DNA from: an uncultured Clostridia bacterium
Lineage (GTDB): Bacteria > Bacillota > Clostridia > Lachnospirales > Anaerotignaceae
Assembly (NCBI GenBank): GCA_944378105.1
Contig: CALWGC010000022.1
Coordinates: 32,944 to 96,943 of the forward strand
Direction: 5' to 3'
DNA: 64,000 bases
The notes under the pieces were generated by a model. That model did no database searches. It was given only the letters and a program-made list of their open reading frames with translations, and was not told the DNA's origin. A program made the translations under genes and the position numbers. Shown piece after piece: positions 36,260-45,031 of this stretch (its first letter is position 1; the number at the start of each line of letters is the position of its first letter).

Positions 36260-37192
36260 TTATTTGACTTCTTTGTCCTCTACAACCAATTCTTTAAACG
36301 CCGTGGCCAGCCCGGCCAGGCTTTGAATTTCAGAAGGAATAATAATTTTGGTTGCTTTGCCATCGGCTGCCTTTTCAAAGGCTTCCAGACTCTTGATGGC
36401 AATGACTGCTTTTTCCGGCGATGCGGCATTTAACATTTGGATACCGGCTGCCGTTGCTTCTTGCACTTTGCGGATGGCTTCTGCCTCACCTTCAGCCTTT
36501 TTAATCATGGCCTCTTTGGCAGCTTCTGCCTGCAAAATAGCAGCTTCTTTGGCGGCCTGGGCCCGCAAAATGGTACTTTCCTTTTCGCCTTCAGCCACCA
36601 GCACAGCCGAGCGTTTTTCGCCTTCGGCCTGCAAAATCTTTTCTCGCCGTTCCCGTTCGGCTTTCATCTGTTTTTCCATGGAATCCTGGATTTCCTTCGG
36701 CGGCATGATGTTTTTCAATTCCACACGGTTGATTTTGATGCCCCAAGGATCGGTGGCTTCGTCCAAAATCATCCGCATTTTGGAGTTGATGATGTCGCGG
36801 GAAGTGAGTGTCTGGTCCAGTTCCAGATCACCAATGATGTTACGCAATGTGGTTGCCGTTAAGTTTTCAATGGCACGGATGGGGTTATCCACACCATAGA
36901 CATACAGTTTTGGATCGGTAATCTGTAAATAGATGACGGTGTCAATTTGCATCGTCACGTTGTCTTTGGTAATCACCGGCTGAGGCGGGAAGTCTGCCAC
37001 CAATTCTTTCAGATTCACTTTTTTGGATACTCGGTCTACCATAGGCACCAAAAAGTGCAGCCCTGTGCCCCAAGTGGCATGGTAGGCGCCCAAGCGTTCC
37101 ACCACATACACATAGGCCTGTGGCACAATCTTCAAGTTCAAAATCACTAAAACCAATACAATCAGAATTAAAATCAAAATCAAAAATGGCAT
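36260..37192 (-). CDS. SPFH/Band 7 membrane protein (stomatin/QmcA-like)
   Basis: A 310-residue protein with one N-terminal membrane helix (FLILILILIVLVLVILNL). The SPFH domain (residues 25-190) has VPQAYVYVVERLGAYHATWGTG. A long Ala/Glu coiled coil (190-270) follows. Such proteins form membrane scaffolds and are usually encoded with NfeD, as here. The ATG at 37192 has AAAGGGGAT upstream; the GTG six codons earlier is less likely. It starts 15 bp after the NfeD stop. Confidence 0.9.
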   Translation of the reverse strand: MPFLILILILIVLVLVILNLKIVPQAYVYVVERLGAYHATWGTGLHFLVPMVDRVSKKVNLKELVADFPPQPVITKDNVTMQIDTVIYLQITDPKLYVYGVDNPIRAIENLTATTLRNIIGDLELDQTLTSRDIINSKMRMILDEATDPWGIKINRVELKNIMPPKEIQDSMEKQMKAERERREKILQAEGEKRSAVLVAEGEKESTILRAQAAKEAAILQAEAAKEAMIKKAEGEAEAIRKVQEATAAGIQMLNAASPEKAVIAIKSLEAFEKAADGKATKIIIPSEIQSLAGLATAFKELVVEDKEVK

Positions 37193-37206
37193 ACATCCAT
37201 CCCCTT

Positions 37207-37641
37207 TCACCCTCTGCGCACAAACACCTTGACACCTTCGATACGCACAATCCGTACCACTGTCCCTGCTGGAATGAGGGTTTCGTCTGCACTTCTAGCC
37301 GACCATACCTTTCCTTCCAGCTTCACCGCACCGGTTTGTTGCAGATTATTGATATCCTCTGTTACGATTGCCTCTGTTCCCATAATCCGATCCAAATTGG
37401 TTGGCTCGTTTTTCTGTTTCAGCACTTTTTTCACAAATGGTTTCGTCAGTACCAAAAGGGCAATGGAGATGACCAAAAACACCACCACCTGCACCGTCAC
37501 CGATGCATTGGCCGCCGCAGCCGCAAAGGCCGCCAACGCCCCCACACAAAACCAAATAGAAATCAAGGCGCCCGCAGAAACCAATTCTGCCACCAATAAT
37601 ACGACGAATAACACCACCCAAAAGGTAGACATGTCAATCAT
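37207..37641 (-). CDS. NfeD-family membrane protein
   Basis: A 144-residue protein with three to four membrane segments and a C-terminal OB-fold domain (GTEAIVTEDINNLQQTGAVKLEGKVWSARS). This short NfeD form partners SPFH proteins. Several in-frame starts lie close together; the ATG at 37641 is best placed relative to AAAGGAT. It forms an operon with the SPFH gene. Confidence 0.87.
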   Translation of the reverse strand: MIDMSTFWVVLFVVLLVAELVSAGALISIWFCVGALAAFAAAAANASVTVQVVVFLVISIALLVLTKPFVKKVLKQKNEPTNLDRIMGTEAIVTEDINNLQQTGAVKLEGKVWSARSADETLIPAGTVVRIVRIEGVKVFVRRG

Positions 37642-37668
37642 CCACATCACATCCTTTGATTTGTGAGT

Positions 37669-38589
37669 TTATTTCAGGAATCCGTTGATGATTTGCTGTT
37701 CTGCTTCCTCTTCTGTCAACCCTAAGGTCATCAGCTTGATAATCTGTTCTCCTGCAATTTTACCAATGGCTGCTTCATGGATCAAAGAGGCATCCACATG
37801 GTAGGCAGAAATTTCTGGCACAGCAACCACAACGCCTTCATCCATAATAATACTATCACATTCCGAGTGTCCCATGCAACGATTATTCCCGTTGATGATG
37901 GAAATAAATTTCTGTTTGGAGTGGTCTTTGGCCACCGAGCGGGAAGAAAGGGTCACGCTGGAGTCTTCGCCATCCAAATCCACATTGAAATGGGTTTCGG
38001 CATACTGTTCGCCATGGGTCATGATTTTTTCCTTCACCACAAACGTAGCTCCGGCTTTCAAACGGGCCGACGTTTTGCGGATGGTGGAGTCCACCCCTTT
38101 GATTTGGGTGCTTTCCATTTCCACATAGCTGTTTTCATCGGCTTCCACCACGGTTTCTGGGTTGATAATCCGTTTGCCGTTGCCATCGCCGGTACCGATG
38201 TGTTTTTCAATATATCTCACTTTGGCGTTTTTGCCGACGAAAAACCGGTGAATGCCGTTATGTTCGCTGCCTTCATCGCCACAGTTGTGAATGCCACAGC
38301 CGGCAATGATGGTGATATCTGCATCATCCCCAATAAAGAAATCATTATACACCAAATCGTGTACCCCTTCGTGGGTCACCAGGGCAGGGATGAACACTTG
38401 CTCTGTTTTGGTGCCTGGTTTCACATAAATATCAATCCCGCTTTTATCGGTCTTGCTTTCAATTTTGATGTTTTCTGTATTGGCCCGGCTATCCAACTGG
38501 CTGTTCAAACGAATATTGTATGCCCCGTTGGGGATGCCTTTAAACCCGGAAACCAATTCCAATAAGGTATCTTTAATATCGTCACGCAT
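37669..38589 (-). CDS. SufB/SufD-like Fe-S cluster assembly scaffold (SmsB type)
   Basis: A 306-residue beta-helix protein of the SufBD family, with GCGIHNCGDEGSEHNGIHRFFV and the C-terminal SAYHVDASLIHEAAIGKI. It is shorter than classical SufB and is paired only with SufC, without SufD, SufS or SufU. That matches the two-gene minimal Suf (SMS) system of anaerobes. The ATG at 38589 overlaps the sufC stop by eight bases, so translation is coupled. It builds Fe-S clusters for clients such as the ferredoxins and MiaB encoded here. Confidence 0.88.
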   Translation of the reverse strand: MRDDIKDTLLELVSGFKGIPNGAYNIRLNSQLDSRANTENIKIESKTDKSGIDIYVKPGTKTEQVFIPALVTHEGVHDLVYNDFFIGDDADITIIAGCGIHNCGDEGSEHNGIHRFFVGKNAKVRYIEKHIGTGDGNGKRIINPETVVEADENSYVEMESTQIKGVDSTIRKTSARLKAGATFVVKEKIMTHGEQYAETHFNVDLDGEDSSVTLSSRSVAKDHSKQKFISIINGNNRCMGHSECDSIIMDEGVVVAVPEISAYHVDASLIHEAAIGKIAGEQIIKLMTLGLTEEEAEQQIINGFLK

Positions 38590-39322
38590 TGGTTGTTGCA
38601 CCGCCTCTCTGATATCTGCATTCTGCCCGGTCCACTTCTGCTTCTTCCATCAGTTTTGGCAAAATTTCTTCTTTACTGCCGCGGGCGGAAATCAAGCCGC
38701 CGGAAACCACAATGATTTCGTCGGCAATGTTCAAAATCCGTTCCTGGTGGGAAATGATGACAATGGAACCTTGAATTTCGTTGTGCATCGTTTCAAACAC
38801 TTCAATCAAGTTTTTAAAGCTCCACAAGTCGATGCCTGCTTCTGGCTCATCAAAAACAGAAATCTTTGTTTTTCTTGCCATAATCATGGCAATTTCAATC
38901 CGTTTTAATTCGCCGCCAGAGAGGGAAGCATCCACTTCGCGGTCGATGTAATCTCTGGCGCAAAGGCCCACCTGGGAAAGATATTCACAGGCACAGACAT
39001 CGTCCAGCGCTCCGCCAGAAGCCAGATTCAACAAATCTTTCACCGTTACACCTTTAAAGCGCACCGGCTGCTGGAAGGCAAAGCTGATGCCGGCCTTGGC
39101 CCGCTCGGTGATGGACCAATCGGTGATGTCTTGTCCATCCAAATAAATACGGCCGCTGGTTGGCGTCAAAATGCCGGCAATGATTTTTGCCAATGTACTT
39201 TTGCCGCTGCCATTGGGTCCGGTAATGACAATAAATTTTTTATCATCAATGGTCAGCGAGATGTCATTGATGATTTCCTTTTCACCTTCTACGGTGTAGG
39301 ATATGTTTTTCAACTCCAACAT
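38582..39322 (-). CDS. sufC: Fe-S cluster assembly ATPase SufC
   Basis: A 246-residue ABC-type ATPase. It shows Walker A GPNGSGKS (residues 35-42), Q-loop FAFQQPVRFKGV, signature LSGGELKR, Walker B ISVFDEPEAGIDLW and the switch histidine in IISHQ. It drives the SufB-like scaffold. GGAGGA precedes the ATG and a near-consensus promoter lies upstream. Confidence 0.94.
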   Translation of the reverse strand: MLELKNISYTVEGEKEIINDISLTIDDKKFIVITGPNGSGKSTLAKIIAGILTPTSGRIYLDGQDITDWSITERAKAGISFAFQQPVRFKGVTVKDLLNLASGGALDDVCACEYLSQVGLCARDYIDREVDASLSGGELKRIEIAMIMARKTKISVFDEPEAGIDLWSFKNLIEVFETMHNEIQGSIVIISHQERILNIADEIIVVSGGLISARGSKEEILPKLMEEAEVDRAECRYQRGGATTNA

Positions 39323-39364
39323 AAACGTGGTCCTCCTTCAAATGCGCACTTCTCAACTTCTCAA

Positions 39365-39393
39365 ATTATACCAATATCTGCAACCTACGTCAA
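39365..39393 (-). promoter_or_regulatory. Promoter of sufC-sufB
   Basis: TTGACG (39388-39393), 17 bp, TATAAT (39365-39370) on the minus strand, about 45 bp before the sufC ATG. I see no IscR-like or other operator. Confidence 0.82.
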
Positions 39394-39477
39394 TAAACAC
39401 TTGTATCATACCCTTTTTCTAGGAAAATATCTGTTGCATTTGCAACTTTCAAGCATTTTTTTCCAAGAAAAACCGAC

Positions 39478-39516
39478 AAAAAAAGCCCACCGTTTTTCAA
39501 AGAAACCCGGTGGGGA
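39478..39516 (-). terminator. Terminator of the argC-FAH operon
   Basis: CCCACCG (39486-39492) pairs with CGGTGGG (39508-39514); on the minus strand it is followed by CTTTTTTTGTC. Confidence 0.75.
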
Positions 39517-39522
39517 AATGGA

Positions 39523-40398
39523 TTATTTTACTTGGTTTTTGATGCGGCCAATACCTTCAATTTCACAGATGACTTCGTCGCCGCTTTTTAAAAACTTGGG
39601 CGGTTCAAAGCCCATCCCAACGCCGGCCGGTGTGCCGGTGGCGATGATGGTGCCAGCCTTCAGTGTCATCCCTTGCGTTAATTCATGAATCACATAATCA
39701 ATATCATGAATGAATAAGTCGGTGGTGGCGTTTTGCCGCAGTTCGCCATTGACATAAGAACGAATCTTCAGTACCGGCAGATAAGCCACTTCGTCGGCCG
39801 TCACAATCACAGGCCCCAAAGGCGTAAAGCCGTCCAAGCTTTTGCCAAAGTACCATTGTTTGTGTCTGGTCTGTAATTCTCTGGCCGTTACGTCATTCAT
39901 CACCGTATAGCCGAAAATATAGTCCTTGGCGTCCTCTGCTGCCACATTTTTGGCATCCTTTCCGATAATCACAGCCAATTCTGCTTCATAGTCCAGCGTG
40001 CTGATCAAATCGGCATAGGCCGGGATGTCATCCCCGTCGGCCGAAGCACGGGTCACCCGTTTGGAAAAGTACACCGGGAATTGACGGTCGCCGCCAAAGG
40101 CTTCTTTTTTATACCGCATGGATTCTTCCGCATGGGCCATATAGTTGATGCCCAGGCAAATGATGTCTTGTTTTGGATGGACAATGGGCGCCAAAGGCTG
40201 CACCTGGGAAAGGGGCAAGCCACTTTCTTTCGCCAAAGCCGCCATCGCGGCCAACTGTTCTTTGGTGGCCGTTTCCACCAACGCATTCATATCCGAAAAC
40301 AAGAATCCATGGTCCGCCAAAGGCACCACACCTTGGCCGTCTGCCGTCACAACGCCCACTTGTTCTTTTCCTTCTGCCAAAAACGTCATCAGCTTCAT
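39523..40398 (-). CDS. Fumarylacetoacetate hydrolase-family protein
   Basis: A 291-residue FAH-fold enzyme. Signatures are CLGINYMAHAEE, DYEAELAVIIGKDAKNV and YTVMNDVTARELQ, with the GTPAGVGMGFEPPKFLKSGD C-terminal motif; acidic residues in DYEAEL bind the metal. The family covers acylpyruvases, oxaloacetate tautomerases/decarboxylases and hydratases, so the reaction is not fixed. It is the last gene after argD with only 30 bp between, an unusual partner for arginine genes. Confidence 0.85.
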   Translation of the reverse strand: MKLMTFLAEGKEQVGVVTADGQGVVPLADHGFLFSDMNALVETATKEQLAAMAALAKESGLPLSQVQPLAPIVHPKQDIICLGINYMAHAEESMRYKKEAFGGDRQFPVYFSKRVTRASADGDDIPAYADLISTLDYEAELAVIIGKDAKNVAAEDAKDYIFGYTVMNDVTARELQTRHKQWYFGKSLDGFTPLGPVIVTADEVAYLPVLKIRSYVNGELRQNATTDLFIHDIDYVIHELTQGMTLKAGTIIATGTPAGVGMGFEPPKFLKSGDEVICEIEGIGRIKNQVK

Positions 40399-40428
40399 GG
40401 GAACACTCCTTTTTTCTATCTACACAGA

Positions 40429-41631
40429 TTATGCCTTTTCCTGTGCCCGCGCCAATGCACCATCCAAAATGGAAATGGCTTCGTCCATTTCTTCTTTGGT
40501 GATAATCAAAGGTGGCACAAACCGGATGACGTTGGTACCTGCTCCTACCAAAAGCAATCCATGTGCAATGCTGTCGGCAATGACATCGGATGCCGGAATG
40601 GTCAATTCGATGCCCTGCATCAGCCCAACGCCCCTTACATCTGCAATGATATCATATTTTTCCTTGCATTCCAACAATTTTTGCTGCAAATATTCACCCT
40701 GTTTTTTCACATTCTCCAGCACGCCGTTTTCAAATAATTCGTGCATCACCACGGTGCCTGCGGCCGTGGCCAAGGGGTTTCCGCCAAAGGTGGAAGCATG
40801 GTCACCTGGCTGAAACGCTTGTGCCAAGCGTTCTGTGGCCATAAAGGCCCCGATGGGTACGCCGCCGGCCAAGCCTTTGGCAAAGGTGGCGCCGTCTGGC
40901 TGCACGCCATAATGCTGGTATGCAAACAATTCTCCGGTCCGTCCCACGCCACACTGAATTTCATCGAAGAGCAAAACGATGTCTTTTTCGTCACACAATG
41001 CCCGTACTGCTTCCAGATATGCTTTGTCGGCAGGGTGGATACCGCCTTCGCCTTGAATTGGTTCCATCAAAATGGCGCAAGTGTTTTCATCCACAGCCGC
41101 TTTCAATGCTTCCAAATCGTTAAAAGGTACATGTTTTACCCCCGGCAGCAAAGGGTCCAGCCCCTTTTGGTATTTGGCCTGGCCGGTGGCCGTCACAGCG
41201 CCATAGGTGCGGCCATGGAAAGAATGTTCCATGGTGATGATATCCCGGCCAGGTTTGCCTTTCATGGTGGCATATTTCCGGGCAATTTTCAAAGCTGCTT
41301 CAATGCTTTCTGCGCCGCTGTTGCAGAAAAAGACTTTGTCAAAGCCAGAATGGGCACAGATGGCTTCTGCCAAGGAAATCTGTGGCTCGGTATAATACAA
41401 GTTGGAAACGTGGATCAATTTTTGTGCCTGTTCCGCAATCTTTTTAGACAGCGCTTCGTGGCCATGGCCCAAAGAGTTGACGGCGATGCCTGCCACAAAG
41501 TCCAAATATTTTTTCCCGTCCATGTCCCATACATAGCATCCTTTGCCGTGGTCAAAGGCAATGGGAAAACGGCTGTATGTATTCATCACAACGGCTGCCC
41601 CCCGGGCGGCCAGTGCTTCGGTCTGGTTCAT
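40429..41631 (-). CDS. argD: Acetylornithine aminotransferase
   Basis: A 400-residue class-III PLP aminotransferase. It shows FCNSGAESIEAALKIARKY, HSFHGRTYGAVTATGQ and LFDEIQCGVGRTG. The PLP lysine lies in ATFAKGLAGGVPIGA. It makes N-acetylornithine from acetylglutamate semialdehyde. Family members also transaminate succinyl-diaminopimelate, but the DAP dehydrogenase route here makes that unnecessary. Position after argB supports argD. Confidence 0.94.
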   Translation of the reverse strand: MNQTEALAARGAAVVMNTYSRFPIAFDHGKGCYVWDMDGKKYLDFVAGIAVNSLGHGHEALSKKIAEQAQKLIHVSNLYYTEPQISLAEAICAHSGFDKVFFCNSGAESIEAALKIARKYATMKGKPGRDIITMEHSFHGRTYGAVTATGQAKYQKGLDPLLPGVKHVPFNDLEALKAAVDENTCAILMEPIQGEGGIHPADKAYLEAVRALCDEKDIVLLFDEIQCGVGRTGELFAYQHYGVQPDGATFAKGLAGGVPIGAFMATERLAQAFQPGDHASTFGGNPLATAAGTVVMHELFENGVLENVKKQGEYLQQKLLECKEKYDIIADVRGVGLMQGIELTIPASDVIADSIAHGLLLVGAGTNVIRFVPPLIITKEEMDEAISILDGALARAQEKA

Positions 41632-41643
41632 GTCTGTTCCTCC

Positions 41644-42531
41644 TTACTTTTCAATCATGGTACCAATCCCCTGTGGGGTATACAATTCCAAAATCAGGCA
41701 ATGCTGCACCCGGCCGTCCAAAATATGGACGTTGTTGACGCCGGCTTTGACGGCTTCCATGCAACATTGTACCTTTGGAATCATACCGCCAGAGATAGTG
41801 CCGTCTGCAATATATCCTTCCACATCCCCTGCCTTCAAGAACGAAATCAGAGAATTTGGGTCGTTGACATCTTTCATGACGCCTTCTACATCTGTCAGGA
41901 AGGCCAGTTTTTCTGCTTTCAAACTGCCGGCAATGGCCACGGCCATATAGTCGGCATTGATGTTATAGCTTTGGCCCTGGTCGTCTTTGCCGATGGGGGC
42001 AATGACAGGGATAAAGCCGGTATCAATGAGGCTTTGAATCAAGGATGGGTCCACCGATTCAATTTCCCCCACACAACCATAATCCACGCCGTTTTCTTTT
42101 ACCATTTTTTTGGCCCGAACAGTGTTGCCGTCTTTGCCGCTGATGCCCACGGCTTTGACGCCGTGCAGCTCAATGTCGGTGACAATTTGTTTATTCAGCT
42201 TCCCAGAAAGCACCATTTCGGCCACTTCCATGGTTTCCTGGCTGGTCACCCGCAGTCCGTCTACAAATTTGCTTTCAATTTCCAACCGTTTCAAAAAAGA
42301 ACTGATGTCTGGCCCGCCGCCATGGACAATCACCGGGTGCATCCCAACCAATTTCATCAACACAATGTCTTTGATAATAGTCTCTTTGATTTCGGGATTG
42401 ATGAGGGCGCTGCCGCCATATTTGATGACAATGGTCTTGTTATAAAATTTCTGGATGAAAGGCAACGCTTCTGTCAGAATTTGTGCCTTTTCAATATTTT
42501 CCATCATGGCCTGCTGTTCTGCTTCGCACAT
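41644..42531 (-). CDS. argB: Acetylglutamate kinase
   Basis: A 295-residue amino-acid kinase. It has IVIKYGGSALI at residues 33-43, VIVHGGGPDIS and the C-terminal GGMIPKVQCCMEAVKAGVNNVHILDGR. It phosphorylates N-acetylglutamate. The N-terminal extension of about 25 residues before the beta-strand resembles that of arginine-inhibited hexameric kinases, so feedback control is possible. AAAAGGAGG precedes the ATG; argJ ends 18 bp upstream. Confidence 0.95.
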   Translation of the reverse strand: MCEAEQQAMMENIEKAQILTEALPFIQKFYNKTIVIKYGGSALINPEIKETIIKDIVLMKLVGMHPVIVHGGGPDISSFLKRLEIESKFVDGLRVTSQETMEVAEMVLSGKLNKQIVTDIELHGVKAVGISGKDGNTVRAKKMVKENGVDYGCVGEIESVDPSLIQSLIDTGFIPVIAPIGKDDQGQSYNINADYMAVAIAGSLKAEKLAFLTDVEGVMKDVNDPNSLISFLKAGDVEGYIADGTISGGMIPKVQCCMEAVKAGVNNVHILDGRVQHCLILELYTPQGIGTMIEK

Positions 42532-42549
42532 GGCTCATTCCTCCTTTTC

Positions 42550-43770
42550 TCAACTGCGATAGTCCCCGTTGATCTTCACATAATTATAACTCAAATCGCA
42601 ACCCCAGGCCGAAGCCGTTTCGTTGCCTTCCCGCAGGATGATGCGGATCAAGATTTCTTTTTCGCTTAAAATTTCGGCTGCCTTTTCTTCGTCAAAGACA
42701 ATGGGTGTACCGCAATCCATCAGCAAAATGGAGCCTTTGGCGCTTTCAAAGACAATATCCACCTGTTCTGGGTCAAAGGAAACGCCGCTGTAACCCATGG
42801 CGCACAGCACCCGGCCCCAGTTGGCGTCTTCTCCAAAAACGGCTGCCTTAAACAAATTGGAGCAAACCACCGATTTGGCCATTTGCTTGGCCTCGGCCTT
42901 GGTGGCGGCCCCGGTGACATTCACTTCCATAAACTTGGTGGCGCCTTCGCCGTCTTTCACCAAATTTTTGGCCAAGAACAAATTCACATGGTGCAGCGCT
43001 TCGCAGAAGGCCTGATAGTCTTCGTTTTCTGTCTCAATCACCGGATTTTCGGCCAAACCGTTGGCCAACACCAATACCGTGTCGTTGGTAGACGTATCCC
43101 CATCCACCGAAACCATGTTATACGTTTCTTTCACATCGGCAGAGAGGGCTTTTTGCAACAGTTGTTTGGAAATGGCACAGTCGGTGGTGATAAAGCCCAG
43201 CATGGTGGCCATGTTGGGGTGAATCATACCGCTGCCCTTGGCCATGCCGCCAATGGTCACAGTCTTGCCGCCCAAAGTCAGCTCCACGGCAATTTCTTTG
43301 GGATAGGTATCGGTGGTCATGATGGCTCTTGCTGCCAGATGGCCGTTTTCTTCTGCCGTCCCCATGGAAGGAAACGCAGCGGCAATGCCTTTGGCCACAG
43401 TTTCAATGGGAAAAGGAGAGCCGATGACGCCGGTGGATGCCGTCAGCACTTGTTCCGGTGCCACGCCCAGTTCTTTGGCCAGCGCCGCTGCCATATCGGC
43501 ATTGGCCTGCTTGCCTGCTTCGCCGGTGCAGGCGTTGGCGTTGCCGCTGTTGACGGCTACACCGCTGATTTTGCCGCCTGCTGCCAGCACTGCTTGATTT
43601 CTCAAAACGGAAGCGGCTTTTACCACATTGGTAGTAAAGCAAGCAGCCGCCACCGCCGGTACTTCACTGGCCAAAAGCGCCAGGTCATAACCACTTTTTT
43701 TCACACCGGCGGCAAAGCCGGTGGCCGAAAACCCCTTGGGGCTTGTCACAGAGCCTTTGATTTCTTTCAT
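42550..43770 (-). CDS. argJ: Glutamate N-acetyltransferase/amino-acid acetyltransferase ArgJ, copy 1
   Basis: A 406-residue ArgJ. The autocleavage site is KGSGMIHPNMATML, the threonine being the nucleophile of the beta chain. VNSGNANACTG and the C-terminal DLSYNYVKINGDYRS are conserved. It moves the acetyl group from acetylornithine to glutamate and closes the cyclic pathway. Gene order argJ-argB-argD makes this the likely housekeeping copy. A second, diverged argJ lies immediately upstream. Confidence 0.95.
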   Translation of the reverse strand: MKEIKGSVTSPKGFSATGFAAGVKKSGYDLALLASEVPAVAAACFTTNVVKAASVLRNQAVLAAGGKISGVAVNSGNANACTGEAGKQANADMAAALAKELGVAPEQVLTASTGVIGSPFPIETVAKGIAAAFPSMGTAEENGHLAARAIMTTDTYPKEIAVELTLGGKTVTIGGMAKGSGMIHPNMATMLGFITTDCAISKQLLQKALSADVKETYNMVSVDGDTSTNDTVLVLANGLAENPVIETENEDYQAFCEALHHVNLFLAKNLVKDGEGATKFMEVNVTGAATKAEAKQMAKSVVCSNLFKAAVFGEDANWGRVLCAMGYSGVSFDPEQVDIVFESAKGSILLMDCGTPIVFDEEKAAEILSEKEILIRIILREGNETASAWGCDLSYNYVKINGDYRS

Positions 43771-43783
43771 GTTTCCTTCCTCC

Positions 43784-45013
43784 TTATGTTCTGGAGCGAT
43801 ATTCTCCGTTGATTCTTACATATTCATGGGTCAAATCACAACCCCAGGCGGTGGCGCTTGCGGTGCCATCTTTGAGGCGGATATGGATGGTGATGTCCCG
43901 TTCTTTTAGCACCTCTGCCGCCGTGTTTTCGTCAAAGGACACCGGCGTACCCTCTTCCATCACCAGCACCGTACCATTTTCACTGGAAAAATCCATGGCC
44001 AGCTGTTCCGGCGTAAAGAAAGCGCCACTGCCGCCCAAGGCCGCCACCACACGGCCCCAATTGGCGTCCTCTCCATAAAGAGCCGTTTTGACCAAGTTGT
44101 TGGTCACCACCGACTTGGCCAACACTTTGGCGTCTGCCTCACTTTTGGCCCCGGTGATTTGCACTTCCATATATTTGCCGGCCCCTTCCCCATCATGGAC
44201 AATGTCTTTGGCAAATTTTTCATGAATGAAATACAAAGCCTTGCAAAACGCTTCGTAAAACTCATCTTCTTCCGTGATGGGCTCGTTTTGGGCCAAGCCG
44301 TTGGCCAAAACCACGGCCATGTCGTTGGTGGAGGTGGCGCCGTCGACAGAAATCATGTTATAGGTTTCTTTGACCACCGCCGAAAGGGCTTTTTGTAACA
44401 GTTCGTGGGAAATGGCCAAGTCTGTGGTGAGAAAGCTTAACACCGTGGCCATGTTGGGGTGAATCATACCGCTGCCTTTACACATGGCGCCGATTTTCAC
44501 CGTCTTTCCCTTCACCTGAAGTTCCACCGCCATTTCCTTTAAAAAGGTATCGGTGGTGATGATACCGGCGGCGGCATTTTTGGCTTCTTCCCGTTTATGG
44601 GAAAGAAAGGGCACCGTTTCTGTAATCCCTTTTTTCACCACATCCATGGGCATGGCCAAGCCGATGATGCCGGTGGCCGCTGTCAGGATTTCTTCCTTTT
44701 GTACCCCAAGGGCCGCCGCAAAGGAAGCGGCCATTTCTTCGTTGTCTTTGATTCCTTGGGTGCCGGTGCAGGCGTTGGCGTTACCGCTGACACAAATGAG
44801 GCCGCGGATGGGCTTTTGGGCCTTGGTCAGCGCCTCATCCCATAAGATGTGGGCCGCCCGCACCCGGCTTTGGGTATAGCAACCGGCGGCCTTGGCCGGT
44901 GCTTTCGACACCAAAAGAGCCATGTCCTTTTTCACTTTTTTCATGCCCACATGGCGGCCTGTGGCCAAAAAACCTTGGGGCGCTGTAATACCTCCATCAA
45001 TGACGCGAAACAT
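43784..45013 (-). CDS. argJ: ArgJ paralogue, copy 2 (tandem duplicate)
   Basis: A 409-residue ArgJ-family protein next to copy 1, with 13 bp between. The cleavage site (KGSGMIHPNMATVL), the VSGNANACTG loop and the C terminus (DLTHEYVRINGEYRS) are intact. The N terminus is more diverged (MFRVIDGGITAPQGF) and several loops differ. Both copies keep catalytic residues, so this is not a pseudogene. One copy may favour acetyl-CoA-dependent glutamate acetylation (no argA is seen here), or may act on another amine; both are inferences. Confidence 0.9.
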   Translation of the reverse strand: MFRVIDGGITAPQGFLATGRHVGMKKVKKDMALLVSKAPAKAAGCYTQSRVRAAHILWDEALTKAQKPIRGLICVSGNANACTGTQGIKDNEEMAASFAAALGVQKEEILTAATGIIGLAMPMDVVKKGITETVPFLSHKREEAKNAAAGIITTDTFLKEMAVELQVKGKTVKIGAMCKGSGMIHPNMATVLSFLTTDLAISHELLQKALSAVVKETYNMISVDGATSTNDMAVVLANGLAQNEPITEEDEFYEAFCKALYFIHEKFAKDIVHDGEGAGKYMEVQITGAKSEADAKVLAKSVVTNNLVKTALYGEDANWGRVVAALGGSGAFFTPEQLAMDFSSENGTVLVMEEGTPVSFDENTAAEVLKERDITIHIRLKDGTASATAWGCDLTHEYVRINGEYRSRT

Positions 45014-45031
45014 CTCTCGTCCTTCCTTTCT

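Noticed and set aside
40741..42669. A 642-codon open frame on the plus strand across argD, argB and part of argJ
   Set aside because: It is wholly antisense to clear arginine genes, has no ribosome site or family resemblance, and is rich in His, Phe and Gln as antisense frames of this codon usage are. The same applies to long frames at 18555-19592, 50632-51930, 10678-11691 and 61568-62551.
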